A stretch of 64,000 bases of DNA from Acinetobacter pullicarnis (GTDB lineage: Bacteria; Pseudomonadota; Gammaproteobacteria; Pseudomonadales; Moraxellaceae): the NCBI RefSeq assembly GCF_006352475.1, contig NZ_VCMZ01000001.1, forward strand, positions 3,905,479 to 3,969,478. The letters are read 5' to 3'. Below are positions 54,287-63,335 of the stretch, piece after piece; positions within the stretch are counted from its first letter, which is position 1, and every line of letters begins with the position of its first letter. The notes beneath the pieces are model-generated. The model was not told where the DNA came from. It worked only from the letters and a program-made list of their open reading frames with translations, and ran no database searches. The translations under genes and the position numbers were made by a program.

Positions 54287-55483
54287 ATGAAGCAATCATC
54301 ATGGCGACCATTTTTTGTGGTCAGCCTAGCGCTCTGTATTGGCACAGTGGGTACGGCTTTATCTAGCCCGCTTTATCCAATTTACCAACATGTGTGGCAA
54401 CTGCTACCGAGTGATATTACCTATATTTTTGTCGCCTATATGTTTGGCTGCCTGACCACGTTATTATTTCTCGGTCGGATTAGTAATAACTTAGGTTTTA
54501 TACGCACACTACAAATTGGTTTGTTGTTTGCCATATTGGGCTTAACGGCTTCGGTCTTTGCTCAAAATGCATATATTCTCGGCTTTGGCCGTTTTATTAT
54601 TGGGATTGCCTCAGGCTTAATCAGTACCTCAGCCATGCTGGGGTTGATTTATACCATTCCAGATTCTCATAAAGCCAATGCACCGCAGCTCAGTTCAATC
54701 ATTACCGTATTTGGTTTTGGTTTAGGGCCAGTGTTGGGTGGCGTTATTGCACAATTCTCAAAATATCCATTAATTACCCCTTATCTACCAATTATTGCCG
54801 CAGCTTGTTTTAGTCTATTCAGTTTATTGAGTATCAAAGCACCCAGCTTTGAAAAACAAAAATTCACCATGGCACCGCATTTAGAATTGCCTAAAACCAG
54901 TAATAAAACTTTATTTTATGTTGCCAGCTTTGCCGCATTTTCTGCCTTCTCAACCTTTAGTTTATTTGCCTCACTTGCACCCTCATTTATTCAAGAGATT
55001 ATTCCATGGCATGGCCCATTGGTCAGTGGTGCCACCATCACTGGGATTTTATTGGCATCATTGTTGGTTCAAATCTCCGCCAAAACCCTGAATATGCATC
55101 GCTGCTTAAAGCTAGGTTTTATCAGCCTGATTACAAGCTCCGTGATTTTAATGCTGTGCTTGATTATGCACTGGAGTGCCATATTTTTTATTAGCGTCAT
55201 CTTTGCAGGCATGGGGCATGGCCTCTGTTTAATGGGTGCTTTTTCTTTAATACATAAAATGACGACCCTCGAAAATCGTGCAGCCGTCATCGCGACCTAT
55301 CTGTTTATTGCATATTGGGGTTCCATCATTCCAATTGTTGCTGTGGGTTATTTGTCTGATCTGTGGGGCTTAAATATCGGAGTAATCTCATTCTGTATTA
55401 CGCAAAGTCTACTCTGCTGTTTTTTGCTGCGGTTGCATCAGCAAGCGACCACAAAAGTTAAATTGCAGCATACAGCCAGCTAA
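54287..55483 (+). CDS. MFS transporter (exporter type)
   Basis: A 398-residue twelve-segment transporter with GTVGTALSSPLYPIYQHVW in the first segment, MFGCLTTLLFLGRISNNLGF around loop 2-3 and FGRFIIGIASGLISTSAMLGL in segment four, a pattern of DHA-type exporters and YfcJ-like proteins. The ATG at 54287 is preferred to a TTG at 54269 that has no ribosome site. The AraC-type gene 47 bp downstream may control it. The substrate is unknown. Confidence 0.82.
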   Translation: MKQSSWRPFFVVSLALCIGTVGTALSSPLYPIYQHVWQLLPSDITYIFVAYMFGCLTTLLFLGRISNNLGFIRTLQIGLLFAILGLTASVFAQNAYILGFGRFIIGIASGLISTSAMLGLIYTIPDSHKANAPQLSSIITVFGFGLGPVLGGVIAQFSKYPLITPYLPIIAAACFSLFSLLSIKAPSFEKQKFTMAPHLELPKTSNKTLFYVASFAAFSAFSTFSLFASLAPSFIQEIIPWHGPLVSGATITGILLASLLVQISAKTLNMHRCLKLGFISLITSSVILMLCLIMHWSAIFFISVIFAGMGHGLCLMGAFSLIHKMTTLENRAAVIATYLFIAYWGSIIPIVAVGYLSDLWGLNIGVISFCITQSLLCCFLLRLHQQATTKVKLQHTAS

Positions 55484-55530
55484 AACAGCAATTTTGTTCT
55501 AGCCTATTGCAACAAAATCCCTAAGCTTGG

Positions 55531-56388
55531 ATGAACATCCGATCACACTGTGGAGTAAAGCCAATAAAAACTGAATTTGCAGATTTTAAACATCTCCAAG
55601 AGCTGGGCGGTTTGGCATTGCTCAAAGCCAGTTATCGGCATACGCAATTTTCTAAGCATGTGCATGAGGGCTATTGCATTGGCATTATCGAAGATGGCGC
55701 ACAGGCCTTTTATCGTAATGGTCATCTGCATACTGCGCCCAAAGGCGATATTATTTTGGTCAATGCAGATGAAATTCACACCGGTTCTTCAGCTGTTGAA
55801 ACCGGCTGGCGCTATCGTGCGATTTACCCAACTCCTGAAATGTTGACTGATCTCTCACAAGGCTTTGCCACTGAACACGGTGCTGCACCGTGGTTTCCAC
55901 AAGCGGTGGTGCATGATCCTGGTTTGGCGCAACAGTTTGCTGTACTCCTCAATTTACTTGATCAAGAACATAATCTTTTATTTAAAGAAACCCTCTATCT
56001 CTCCACCATGGCCTGCCTGATTCTCCGTCATGCACGACATCCCAAAGCAGCAGCGCCTTTGGCCAATGCAGAAAAACAAATTTTACAGATTAAAGCCTTT
56101 ATGGAAGCGCATTACACCCAAGACTTCTCACTTCACGATTTGGCTAAAATGACAGGCTTAAGTGCATGGCATTTTTTAAGACAATTCAAGCGCTACGTCG
56201 GCCTAACCCCACACAATTGGCTGGTTCAAGCTCGTTTACAACATGCACGGGTACAACTGAAATCTGGCCAACAGATTATTGATGTGGCACAAAACTGTGG
56301 CTTCTCTGACCAAAGCCATTTTAATCGACACTTTAAACGTGCCATGGGTATCACCCCGACCCAGTATCTCTGTGGATTAAAAAGCTAA
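55531..56388 (+). CDS. AraC-family transcriptional regulator with cupin sensor domain
   Basis: A 285-residue regulator. The N-terminal cupin (about residues 30-110) has FSKHVHEGYCIGIIEDGAQ and DIILVNADEIHTG. The C-terminal pair of helix-turn-helices (about 190-285) includes DFSLHDLAKMTGLSAWHFLR and IIDVAQNCGFSDQSHFNRHF. Proteins of this type are often encoded beside azlCD-like exporters, and azlC follows on the same strand 150 bp downstream. It is a likely activator of azlCD or of the preceding MFS gene. Confidence 0.88.
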   Translation: MNIRSHCGVKPIKTEFADFKHLQELGGLALLKASYRHTQFSKHVHEGYCIGIIEDGAQAFYRNGHLHTAPKGDIILVNADEIHTGSSAVETGWRYRAIYPTPEMLTDLSQGFATEHGAAPWFPQAVVHDPGLAQQFAVLLNLLDQEHNLLFKETLYLSTMACLILRHARHPKAAAPLANAEKQILQIKAFMEAHYTQDFSLHDLAKMTGLSAWHFLRQFKRYVGLTPHNWLVQARLQHARVQLKSGQQIIDVAQNCGFSDQSHFNRHFKRAMGITPTQYLCGLKS

Positions 56389-56537
56389 ATCCTCAAAACA
56401 TGAAAGAAAAATCCAAGATTCAACATCCCGTCTATTCCCACCAAATTCATAGCACCAATAGCGCAATTTCATTCAAGTCTCTGCTTTGATCCATCGAACA
56501 TACTGCAGTGTGTTTCAAAACTGAATATGCCATTGTG

Positions 56538-57221
56538 ATGTCAAATCAAAAACAACTATTTTTCAAAGGTGCAACTGATATGTTGCCGCTGTCTATAGCC
56601 GTGATTCCTTGGAGTATTCTGGCAGGCTCTATGGCCATCAATGCAGGGCTGTCCTTAGCCAAAGCCATTGCCATGACGGCTATGGTGTTTGCAGGGGCAG
56701 CACAATTGGTCAGTCTTGGGTTATTCATGGCAGGGGCATCAACATTCAGCATCTTAGTCACGATCTTCTTTCTGACCAGCCAGCATTTTATTTATGCACT
56801 GACCCTAAGGCCCAATATCGCATCACAACCCAGTTATATTCGTTTGGGCCAAGGTTTTTTACTGACCGATGAACAGTTTGCACTCACCGTGAGCACAGGG
56901 CAGCGCTCAATGGCTTATTTATTTGGTGCAGGGCTGTGTTTTTATCTGTTTTGGGTGGTCTTTGGTTTAGTCGGTATTTTCTTTACCCGTCTACTGCCCG
57001 ATGTTAAAGACTATCCTTTAGATTTCTCCATTGTGGCAATTTTTATTCCCATGATTCTGTCCTTAATCAAAGATAAAATCACCTTAATCGCCATCATCAG
57101 CACCCTTATTGCGACCTTTGTATTGCGATTTTTCGCAGTTGAAAATGCACTTATTCTTGCTGGGCTGATCGGTATGGCAATCGCAGTCTGCTGCGAATAT
57201 CTCAAAGGGGATGGATCATGA
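56538..57221 (+). CDS. azlC: Branched-chain amino acid exporter large subunit, AzlC family
   Basis: A 227-residue membrane protein with about six to seven segments, carrying the AzlC motifs GATDMLPLSIAVIPWSILAG (about residues 10-29), MVFAGAAQLVSLGLFMAGAS and LTSQHFIYALTLRP. With AzlD it exports branched-chain amino acids or analogues, like YgaZH in E. coli. The ATG at 56538 is chosen since homology starts there; the frame is open to a GTG at 56508 without a ribosome site. Its stop overlaps the azlD start (ATGA), showing coupling. Confidence 0.9.
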   Translation: MSNQKQLFFKGATDMLPLSIAVIPWSILAGSMAINAGLSLAKAIAMTAMVFAGAAQLVSLGLFMAGASTFSILVTIFFLTSQHFIYALTLRPNIASQPSYIRLGQGFLLTDEQFALTVSTGQRSMAYLFGAGLCFYLFWVVFGLVGIFFTRLLPDVKDYPLDFSIVAIFIPMILSLIKDKITLIAIISTLIATFVLRFFAVENALILAGLIGMAIAVCCEYLKGDGS

Positions 57222-57535
57222 GTTGGGGGCTAATTTGTGCCATGGCCGCACTGGTTTTCTTTAATCGTTATCTCTTTTTGGAACCACGGATTCAAGTCCG
57301 CATGCCACATTTTATCCAGCGGATGTTGCATTACGCTGCACCATGTTTACTCAGTGCGATTTGCTTCCCTGTGATTTTCTTTGATGACAGTCAACAGTTT
57401 AAAGGGCTTTGGCTCAATCCTTATTTTTATGCAGCACTTGCAGCCGTCATCCTGTATTTATATTCAAAACGCATCTTAATCAGTTCAATCGGCAGTTTTA
57501 TGGTGTTTTATCTGCTGCAGTATTTATTGAACTAG
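57218..57535 (+). CDS. azlD: Branched-chain amino acid exporter small subunit, AzlD family
   Basis: A 105-residue protein with three to four hydrophobic segments: LICAMAALVFFNRYLFLEP, LHYAAPCLLSAICFPVIFF and PYFYAALAAVILYLYSKR. It has the size and pattern of AzlD/YgaH, the small partner of AzlC. The start overlaps the azlC stop by four bases. It converges on an AraC-family gene 39 bp away. Confidence 0.88.
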   Translation: MSWGLICAMAALVFFNRYLFLEPRIQVRMPHFIQRMLHYAAPCLLSAICFPVIFFDDSQQFKGLWLNPYFYAALAAVILYLYSKRILISSIGSFMVFYLLQYLLN

Positions 57536-57574
57536 CATGATTCATCCTCAGATTTTCTAAATATTCGCGCGACC

Positions 57575-58414
57575 TTAAATCCCTTGTCGACGGTATTGCG
57601 ATAATGAGATTCCCGTTTGCCGTTTAAAATAACGACACATATAAGCAGGATCAGCAAAATGCAGCTGATCCGCAATTTGTTGGATCGAAAGCGTAGTAGA
57701 CACTAATAATGTTTTCATTTCCAAGATCACTTGGCGATGAATTAAATCTTTCGGGCTGTCAATAAAAATGGCTTTGCTGATTTGTGCTAAATAATAAGGC
57801 GTAATACTGAGCTGCGTTGCATAAAAGGCCACCTCACGATGCTGCTGACAATGTTGCCCAATCATTTCCCAGAAACGCCAACAGAGCTGCTCCTTGCGAC
57901 TCAACTTAGGATGAGTGCTCACTCCAGAGCTGGGCATCTGTGCTGCGATTTCAAGAAAGAAATTTTGCAGGTGATTACGCAACATAATTGCTTGATAGCG
58001 ACCTTGCGCGCTATAGATTGCACGGGTTTGCGCCAACCACATCGAAAGCAACAAGCGCTGCTCAGCAGATACAATACAGCGCGGAGAGTCCTGTAAAAAT
58101 GAAAATAATTGATTCGGCAGTTGATAGGCAATTTCAGCAGCCAAGGCTTTATCAATCATGCAATAGAACACTTTAAAGTGCTTTGACCTCTGTATAGGCA
58201 GGGCAAAAGAATCGTCATACAGCACCACAATATCATGTGGCCGAATCGGGTATTTTTTCAAATTAATATTGATGCTGGCACAACCAGCCAAGCCAATTAA
58301 AATCACCACATAACTGAGTTTTAATGGATGTCCCAGTTGTTCAACTAAATCCGTTTCGCCCATTAGGGTCTGTTGTTGGTTTTTCTGCATCAAAGCAACA
58401 AGGTCATGCATCAC
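57575..58414 (-). CDS. AraC-family transcriptional regulator
   Basis: A 279-residue regulator with an N-terminal cupin-like sensor domain (about residues 30-110, PIRPHDIVVLYDDSFALP). Two C-terminal helix-turn-helices follow (about 180-279, EVAFYATQLSITPYYLAQIS and STTLSIQQIADQLHFADPAY, ending RQTGISLSQYRRQG). It is of a different subtype from the AraC protein at 55531. It converges on azlD and is divergent from the GNAT gene at 58622, which is a possible target. Met1 or Met2 is the start. Confidence 0.88.
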   Translation of the reverse strand: MMHDLVALMQKNQQQTLMGETDLVEQLGHPLKLSYVVILIGLAGCASININLKKYPIRPHDIVVLYDDSFALPIQRSKHFKVFYCMIDKALAAEIAYQLPNQLFSFLQDSPRCIVSAEQRLLLSMWLAQTRAIYSAQGRYQAIMLRNHLQNFFLEIAAQMPSSGVSTHPKLSRKEQLCWRFWEMIGQHCQQHREVAFYATQLSITPYYLAQISKAIFIDSPKDLIHRQVILEMKTLLVSTTLSIQQIADQLHFADPAYMCRYFKRQTGISLSQYRRQGI

Positions 58415-58621
58415 ACTTTCTTTTTTCGCATATCAGATAGAAATACTAACAAACTAAACATCATAAAGTTGTCAAAAGTACCGATAATGCTCAATTTAAG
58501 CGATAACTGCATTTCTTCATTTTGCCTAAACTGACCGCATCACACTGCATTAAAGCAAACTGATCAGCCACGATTATGCTCAAAAACATAACCTGTAAGA
58601 TAATACAAAGGAATAGTCAAA

Positions 58622-59170
58622 ATGATGTTATCCACCGAACGCTTAATCTTACGCCCTTGGCAACTCAGTGATGCCAAAGATTTATATTACTTTGCCAAAG
58701 ACCCACGTATTGGCCCGATTGCGGGATGGCCAGCACACCAAAGTGTGGAAGAAAGCACAGATATTATCCGATCTGTCTTTATGCAAGACCACATTTTTGC
58801 GGTGGTACTCAAAGATACCCAGCAAGTCATTGGCTGTATTGGCTTACAGCTTGGCGCAAACAGTTATTTAGCGATGACAGAACAGGAAGGGGAACTGTCC
58901 TACTGGATTGGGGTGCCTTACTGGGGCAAAGGGCTAATTCCCGAAGCCGCTCGTGAAATAATACGCCATGCATTTCAAGACCTAAAACTTGATCAGTTAT
59001 GGTCGGGTTATATTGATGGCAATGTAAACTCTAGAATCGTGCAAGAAAAATGTGGCTTTCGTCATCATCATACGCTTGCAGCACAAGATTTTGAGCTGAT
59101 CAATCAACAACATGATCAGCAGGTCAGTCACCTGAGCCATACGCATTGGTTAGCCATGCAAACCGCTTAA
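58622..59170 (+). CDS. GNAT-family N-acetyltransferase (RimJ/RimL-like)
   Basis: A 182-residue acetyltransferase of the RimJ/RimL group: TERLILRPWQLSDAKDLYYF at the start, VIGCIGLQLGAN in the middle, the acetyl-CoA loop GVPYWGKGLIPEAAREIIRH (about residues 97-116) and GNVNSRIVQEKCGFRHHHT near residue 137. AAGGA lies nine bases before the ATG at 58622, though a second ATG follows directly. Substrates range from ribosomal proteins to amino acids and cannot be told here. Confidence 0.88.
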   Translation: MMLSTERLILRPWQLSDAKDLYYFAKDPRIGPIAGWPAHQSVEESTDIIRSVFMQDHIFAVVLKDTQQVIGCIGLQLGANSYLAMTEQEGELSYWIGVPYWGKGLIPEAAREIIRHAFQDLKLDQLWSGYIDGNVNSRIVQEKCGFRHHHTLAAQDFELINQQHDQQVSHLSHTHWLAMQTA

Positions 59171-59246
59171 GCTGTAAGTCGTTACACAGAAATAGGCACC
59201 TAAAATCGATCAATGATTTGAGGTGCTGTTTAACTAAAAAATAAGC

Positions 59247-60611
59247 TTACTTTCCAATACAGAATGAACCGAAGATTTCTCCGAGCAAATCATCCGCACT
59301 AAAATCACCGGTAATCTCACCCAAAGCATTTTGTGCCAAGCGTAATGACTCAGCCACAAGTTCTCCAGCTTGATAAACAGTAAGCTGCTCATGTGCCTCT
59401 GCCAAATAAGCCTGAGTGCGCTTCATTGCATCTAGATGACGTGTACGGGCAATAAAGGTGTCTTCCTCTGGCTGAAAGCCAGCATGCGCTGTAATCGCAT
59501 CAATGAGTACTTGTACACCCGTTTCTTGTTTGGCTGAAACGCTGATATTACGGAAGCCTTGAAAATCGGTTAACGCCGAGACTTGATCGGTGAGGTCGCA
59601 TTTATTTCCAATCAGCATCAAGCGTTTAGGCTCAAGATGTTCCGCAAAATACTGCTCAGCTAAGATCAGTGGATTTTCGCCCTGACTCAAGTCATAGACC
59701 AACAGCAATAAATCGGCTTGTTCAATTTCAATAATTGCGCGGCGAATCCCTTCTTTTTCAACAATGTCACCGGTTTCACGTAGACCCGCGGTATCGGTCA
59801 AGGTCATGGGTAAACCATTTAAGCTAATTTTTTCATGCAGTACATCGCGTGTGGTTCCTGCAATGTCCGTCACAATGGCCCGATCAACACCAGCCAAGGC
59901 ATTAAGTAAACTCGACTTGCCTGCATTGGGTTTGCCTGCAATCACCACTTGTAAGCCTTCGCGTAACAATTGACCTTGTCGTGCAGAAAGCTGTACTTGC
60001 GTTACGGAGGACTGTACATCGATCAGCAATGCCAAAATTTTGCCATCCGCCAAGAAATCGATTTCCTCTTCAGGAAAATCAATTGCAGCCTCAACATGCA
60101 AGCGTAAATGAATCAGTTTTTCTAAAACCAGATTAATCTTTTGTGAAAATGCACCTTGCAATGAACGTACTGCTGAACGCGCTGCTGCTTGCGAACTGGC
60201 ATCAATTAAATCGGCAATGGCCTCGGCTTGAACCAAATCCATTTTGTCATTTTCAAAAGCGCGCATGGAAAACTCGCCAGCTTTGGCTGCTGTCGCGCCT
60301 AATTCAAGCACCCGTGCCAATAACACATTTTGAATGACAGGACCGCCATGACCTTGGATTTCAACCACATCTTCACCGGTGAAAGAGTGCGGGTTAGGAA
60401 AACAAAGAATCAAGCCTTCATCCATGACTTCTTGTTTTTCATCATAAAACTTACGAAATCCAGCCATACGCGCTGCGGGTAAGGCTTTTTGAGATAAGGC
60501 TTCTGCAATCGCATAGGCTTTGGGGCCAGAGAGACGAATGACACCAACACCGCCTCGGCCAGGTGGGGTTGCGATCGCAGCAATCGTGGTTTGGGCTACA
60601 AAAGTTGTCAT
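59247..60611 (-). CDS. mnmE: tRNA uridine-5-carboxymethylaminomethyl modification GTPase
   Basis: MnmE, with MnmG, modifies U34 of several tRNAs using GTP and a folate. The 454-residue protein has an N-terminal folate-binding domain (TPPGRGGVGVIRLSGP), a G domain with GKPNAGKSSLLNAL (residues 226-239), DIAGTTRD, DTAGLRETGD and NKCD, and the C-terminal helical domain ending in FCIGK with the invariant Cys451. The gene is in its usual place downstream of yidC near the origin. Confidence 0.97.
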   Translation of the reverse strand: MTTFVAQTTIAAIATPPGRGGVGVIRLSGPKAYAIAEALSQKALPAARMAGFRKFYDEKQEVMDEGLILCFPNPHSFTGEDVVEIQGHGGPVIQNVLLARVLELGATAAKAGEFSMRAFENDKMDLVQAEAIADLIDASSQAAARSAVRSLQGAFSQKINLVLEKLIHLRLHVEAAIDFPEEEIDFLADGKILALLIDVQSSVTQVQLSARQGQLLREGLQVVIAGKPNAGKSSLLNALAGVDRAIVTDIAGTTRDVLHEKISLNGLPMTLTDTAGLRETGDIVEKEGIRRAIIEIEQADLLLLVYDLSQGENPLILAEQYFAEHLEPKRLMLIGNKCDLTDQVSALTDFQGFRNISVSAKQETGVQVLIDAITAHAGFQPEEDTFIARTRHLDAMKRTQAYLAEAHEQLTVYQAGELVAESLRLAQNALGEITGDFSADDLLGEIFGSFCIGK

Positions 60612-60633
60612 TGTCTTCTCTACAGCAAATAAA

Positions 60634-60667
60634 AAATCCGCCTAAGATTACCATCTTAAGCGGATTT
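60634..60667 (-). terminator. Terminator between yidC and mnmE
   Basis: A 15-bp stem with one mismatch (60634-60648 with 60653-60667, core AATCCGC/GCGGATT) around a four-base TACC loop. Read on the minus strand it ends in six T's, so it should stop the rpmH-rnpA-yidD-yidC transcript. Confidence 0.82.
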
Positions 60668-60687
60668 ATTCAGCTGTTCAGTCTGGA

Positions 60688-62448
60688 CTAATTGGCTGGT
60701 GTTACATCTTTCGCTAAACGCGCTTTCTCAACACTTTTGTTGATAAAGCTTTGTTGCAAGATCGTGATCGAGTTGTTCACAATCCAGTATAAAACCAAGC
60801 CTGCTGGGAAGAACAGCATGAATACGGTAAACATAATCGGCATAATTTTAAATACTTTGGCTTGCATCGGATCTGCTGGCTGTGGATTCAACGACTGTTG
60901 AATAAACATCGTCGCACCCATAATCAACGGCAGAATAAACAATGGATCCATTGCAGATAAATCTTGAATCCAAAGTATCCAAGGCGCATGGCGAAGTTCC
61001 ACACTTTCCATCAGTACCCAGTACAGTGCCAAGAAAATCGGCATTTGTAACAACAATGGTAAGCAACCAGAAAGTGGATTCACTTGCTCACGCTTATAAA
61101 GCGCCATCATTTCTTGAGAGAAACGCATACGGTCTTCGCCAAACTCTTCTTTCATGCGTTGCATTTCAGGTGCAATCACACGCATTTTCGCCATAGAGCG
61201 ATAACTTTTTGAAGACAGCGGCCACAAGATTAATTTCACCAAGATCGTCAATAAAATGATTGACCAACCCCAGTTACCAACCAGACCATGGAAGAATTGC
61301 AAGCCCATAAACAATAGCTTCGCAATTGGCCACAACCAACCGTAATCAACGGTTTGGTTTAAGCCTTCAGCCAAATCTTTCAATTCAGATTGAACCTTAG
61401 GACCGGAGTAGAATGTGGCATCCACAGTCATACTTTTGCCCGCTGGAACATTAATCATTGGTGAAGTAAAGCCAATAATGTTCATGCCATCAGCAGATTT
61501 ACGTGACTCAAATGTCGATTTATAAGGCTGATTACCAAATTGACCAGGAATCCAAGCACTCACAAAATAATGTTGAACCACTGCAACCCAACCTTTTTCA
61601 GCGGATGTGTTGAGCTTTTCTTCATTAAAGTTGTCAAATTTCAACTTATTATAGTGTGAATCTGGTGTTCCCCAAGCGCCACCCAAGAATGTACCAAGGG
61701 TAAAGATACCCTGATCAGTTTTACCTGGATCTTCTGAGTTATCACGTTTGATTTGACCAAACATTTGGCCTTGCCAGTTTTGTGTACTACGGTTGAGTAC
61801 TTGATAACTGACATTAATCGGATAAGCATCTGGCTTAAAGGTAAAGGTCTTAATAATTTCAACACCGTCAGCCGTTTTATAAACCATTGGTACGGTTAAA
61901 ACTTTTGATAGTTGACCATCTTTATCTTTAACTTCTTTGGCATCACTTAAACTAAATTCTGTTTTTTCAACTTCATAGTTTGGACGACCCGTACTGCTTG
62001 CATCTGGACCATTTAATCCAATCAAACCAGATTGAGCAACGTAAGTCCGTTCTGTATCGCTTTCAAGCATTACAAAAGGTTGATTACCTTCCTTACTTTT
62101 ATCATGGTTCAGTAATTCAATACGCACAATATCGCCACCTTTTGGATTAATCCAAAGGTGATAAAGGTCAGTCTGTACTGAAATCAGTTTTTGATTTGCG
62201 CTGGCTGGTGCTGGTGTATTCTGTTGTACAGCAGCAGTATTCGCTTGCGGGAGATCACTAGTTACAGCAGTATTTTGCGCATTTGGCAAATCGGCAGATA
62301 TATCATGACGAATAACAGCGGGTTGATTTTCAACTTTTTGGTTATTACTGCCATGACCATAATCTTTTTGCCACGCCAAAATGAGCAAATATGCGGCGAC
62401 TAGCATGGCCACAAGGATAGCAAACCTGGCCCATTGTTGCATATTCAT
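60688..62448 (-). CDS. yidC: Membrane protein insertase YidC
   Basis: YidC inserts and folds inner-membrane proteins, alone or with SecYEG. The 586-residue protein has an N-terminal anchor (MQQWARFAILVAMLVAAYLL), a variable Ala/Pro/Gln-rich linker, a large periplasmic beta domain (about residues 90-360) and the conserved five-segment core (about 370-565) with WGWSIILLTILVKLILWPLS, GCLPLLLQMPIFLALYWVLM and LVLYWIVNNSITILQQ. It overlaps the end of yidD by one base. Confidence 0.97.
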   Translation of the reverse strand: MNMQQWARFAILVAMLVAAYLLILAWQKDYGHGSNNQKVENQPAVIRHDISADLPNAQNTAVTSDLPQANTAAVQQNTPAPASANQKLISVQTDLYHLWINPKGGDIVRIELLNHDKSKEGNQPFVMLESDTERTYVAQSGLIGLNGPDASSTGRPNYEVEKTEFSLSDAKEVKDKDGQLSKVLTVPMVYKTADGVEIIKTFTFKPDAYPINVSYQVLNRSTQNWQGQMFGQIKRDNSEDPGKTDQGIFTLGTFLGGAWGTPDSHYNKLKFDNFNEEKLNTSAEKGWVAVVQHYFVSAWIPGQFGNQPYKSTFESRKSADGMNIIGFTSPMINVPAGKSMTVDATFYSGPKVQSELKDLAEGLNQTVDYGWLWPIAKLLFMGLQFFHGLVGNWGWSIILLTILVKLILWPLSSKSYRSMAKMRVIAPEMQRMKEEFGEDRMRFSQEMMALYKREQVNPLSGCLPLLLQMPIFLALYWVLMESVELRHAPWILWIQDLSAMDPLFILPLIMGATMFIQQSLNPQPADPMQAKVFKIMPIMFTVFMLFFPAGLVLYWIVNNSITILQQSFINKSVEKARLAKDVTPAN

Positions 62449-62768
62449 TACCCCAAATGGTTAGAGTGTTTTTGGTTCGAAAAACGTTCACGAAAGGGTA
62501 CCGTAACATGAAGCGTTTGAGAATCTATTTGCTGAAATGAAATAAAAAGAATCGCTTTTGGGGGCACAGGATCATAGCCATATCCACCCCAAGGATGGCA
62601 ACGGCAAACACGATTAAACGCAAGCCAACTACCTTTGCATGCACCATAAGTATGGATTGCTTCTAACGAATATTGAGAACAGGTCGGAATATAACGACAA
62701 CGAGGTCCAAGAAGCGGACTAATCGCTATTTGATAGAAACGAATGAACCAATGCAGTAAACGAACCAT
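62448..62768 (-). CDS. yidD: Membrane protein insertion efficiency factor YidD
   Basis: A 106-residue small protein with the YidD signature: [20 protein letters not shown] followed by [19 protein letters not shown], then [17 protein letters not shown]. It has an amphipathic N-terminal helix that associates with the inner membrane. YidD aids membrane insertion and is encoded between rnpA and yidC in most bacteria, as here. The C-terminal 30 residues are a variable extension. It overlaps yidC by one base. Confidence 0.95.
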   Translation of the reverse strand: MVRLLHWFIRFYQIAISPLLGPRCRYIPTCSQYSLEAIHTYGACKGSWLAFNRVCRCHPWGGYGYDPVPPKAILFISFQQIDSQTLHVTVPFRERFSNQKHSNHLG

Positions 62769-62777
62769 TGGTCTGCT

Positions 62778-63170
62778 CTAATTATTAGGCGAAGAAATCG
62801 CTATTTTATGATGCTTTTCTACAAGACGATGTAGCTTTGACCACGCGAATTGTAACTGCTGAAATAATTCGGCATTAGAAACCGATTCAATTCCCTGTTT
62901 TGGCATGACCACAATATCAATATCATCCATATTGTGCTGATTTAAGCGAAAACTTTCACGCGTTAAACGTTTTATTCGATTTCTTTCATGTGCGCGACGC
63001 ACTTTTTTCTTAGCAACAACTAAACCCAAACGGCTATTCGGCTGTTCGGAAAATTTTGCAAGAAATAAAAAGTGGGGTTGATGCACTTTAAAAAGCGCAC
63101 CATCAAATACACCTTTGTAGTCACCAGCACATCGCAAACGAAGGTCAGTACTGAAACTATAAAGTGACAT
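62778..63170 (-). CDS. rnpA: Ribonuclease P protein component
   Basis: RnpA is the protein subunit of RNase P, which trims the 5' leader of tRNA precursors. From the ATG at 63170 the protein has 130 residues, beginning [14 protein letters not shown]; an in-frame start eight codons upstream would add atypical residues. The conserved RNR motif lies in [18 protein letters not shown], and [10 protein letters not shown] precedes it. It follows rpmH by 30 bp, ahead of yidD, the universal order. Confidence 0.96.
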   Translation of the reverse strand: MSLYSFSTDLRLRCAGDYKGVFDGALFKVHQPHFLFLAKFSEQPNSRLGLVVAKKKVRRAHERNRIKRLTRESFRLNQHNMDDIDIVVMPKQGIESVSNAELFQQLQFAWSKLHRLVEKHHKIAISSPNN

Positions 63171-63200
63171 AACACCCAAACCGGTTATAGCCAACTATAA

Positions 63201-63335
63201 TTAAACAGTTAAGCTATGACGGCCTTTTGCACGACGGCGAGCCAAAACTTGACGACCTGCTTTAGTTGCCATACGAGCACGAAAACCATGAACACGCTTA
63301 CGCTTTAATTCAGATGGTTGAAAGGTACGTTTCAT
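63201..63335 (-). CDS. rpmH: 50S ribosomal protein L34
   Basis: The 44-residue very basic protein reads [20 protein letters not shown] at the start and ends KGRHSLTV, the standard L34 sequence. GGAG lies eight to eleven bases before the ATG. It is the first gene of the leftward rpmH-rnpA-yidD-yidC unit beside the origin. A near-consensus promoter lies just upstream at 63376-63404. Confidence 0.98.
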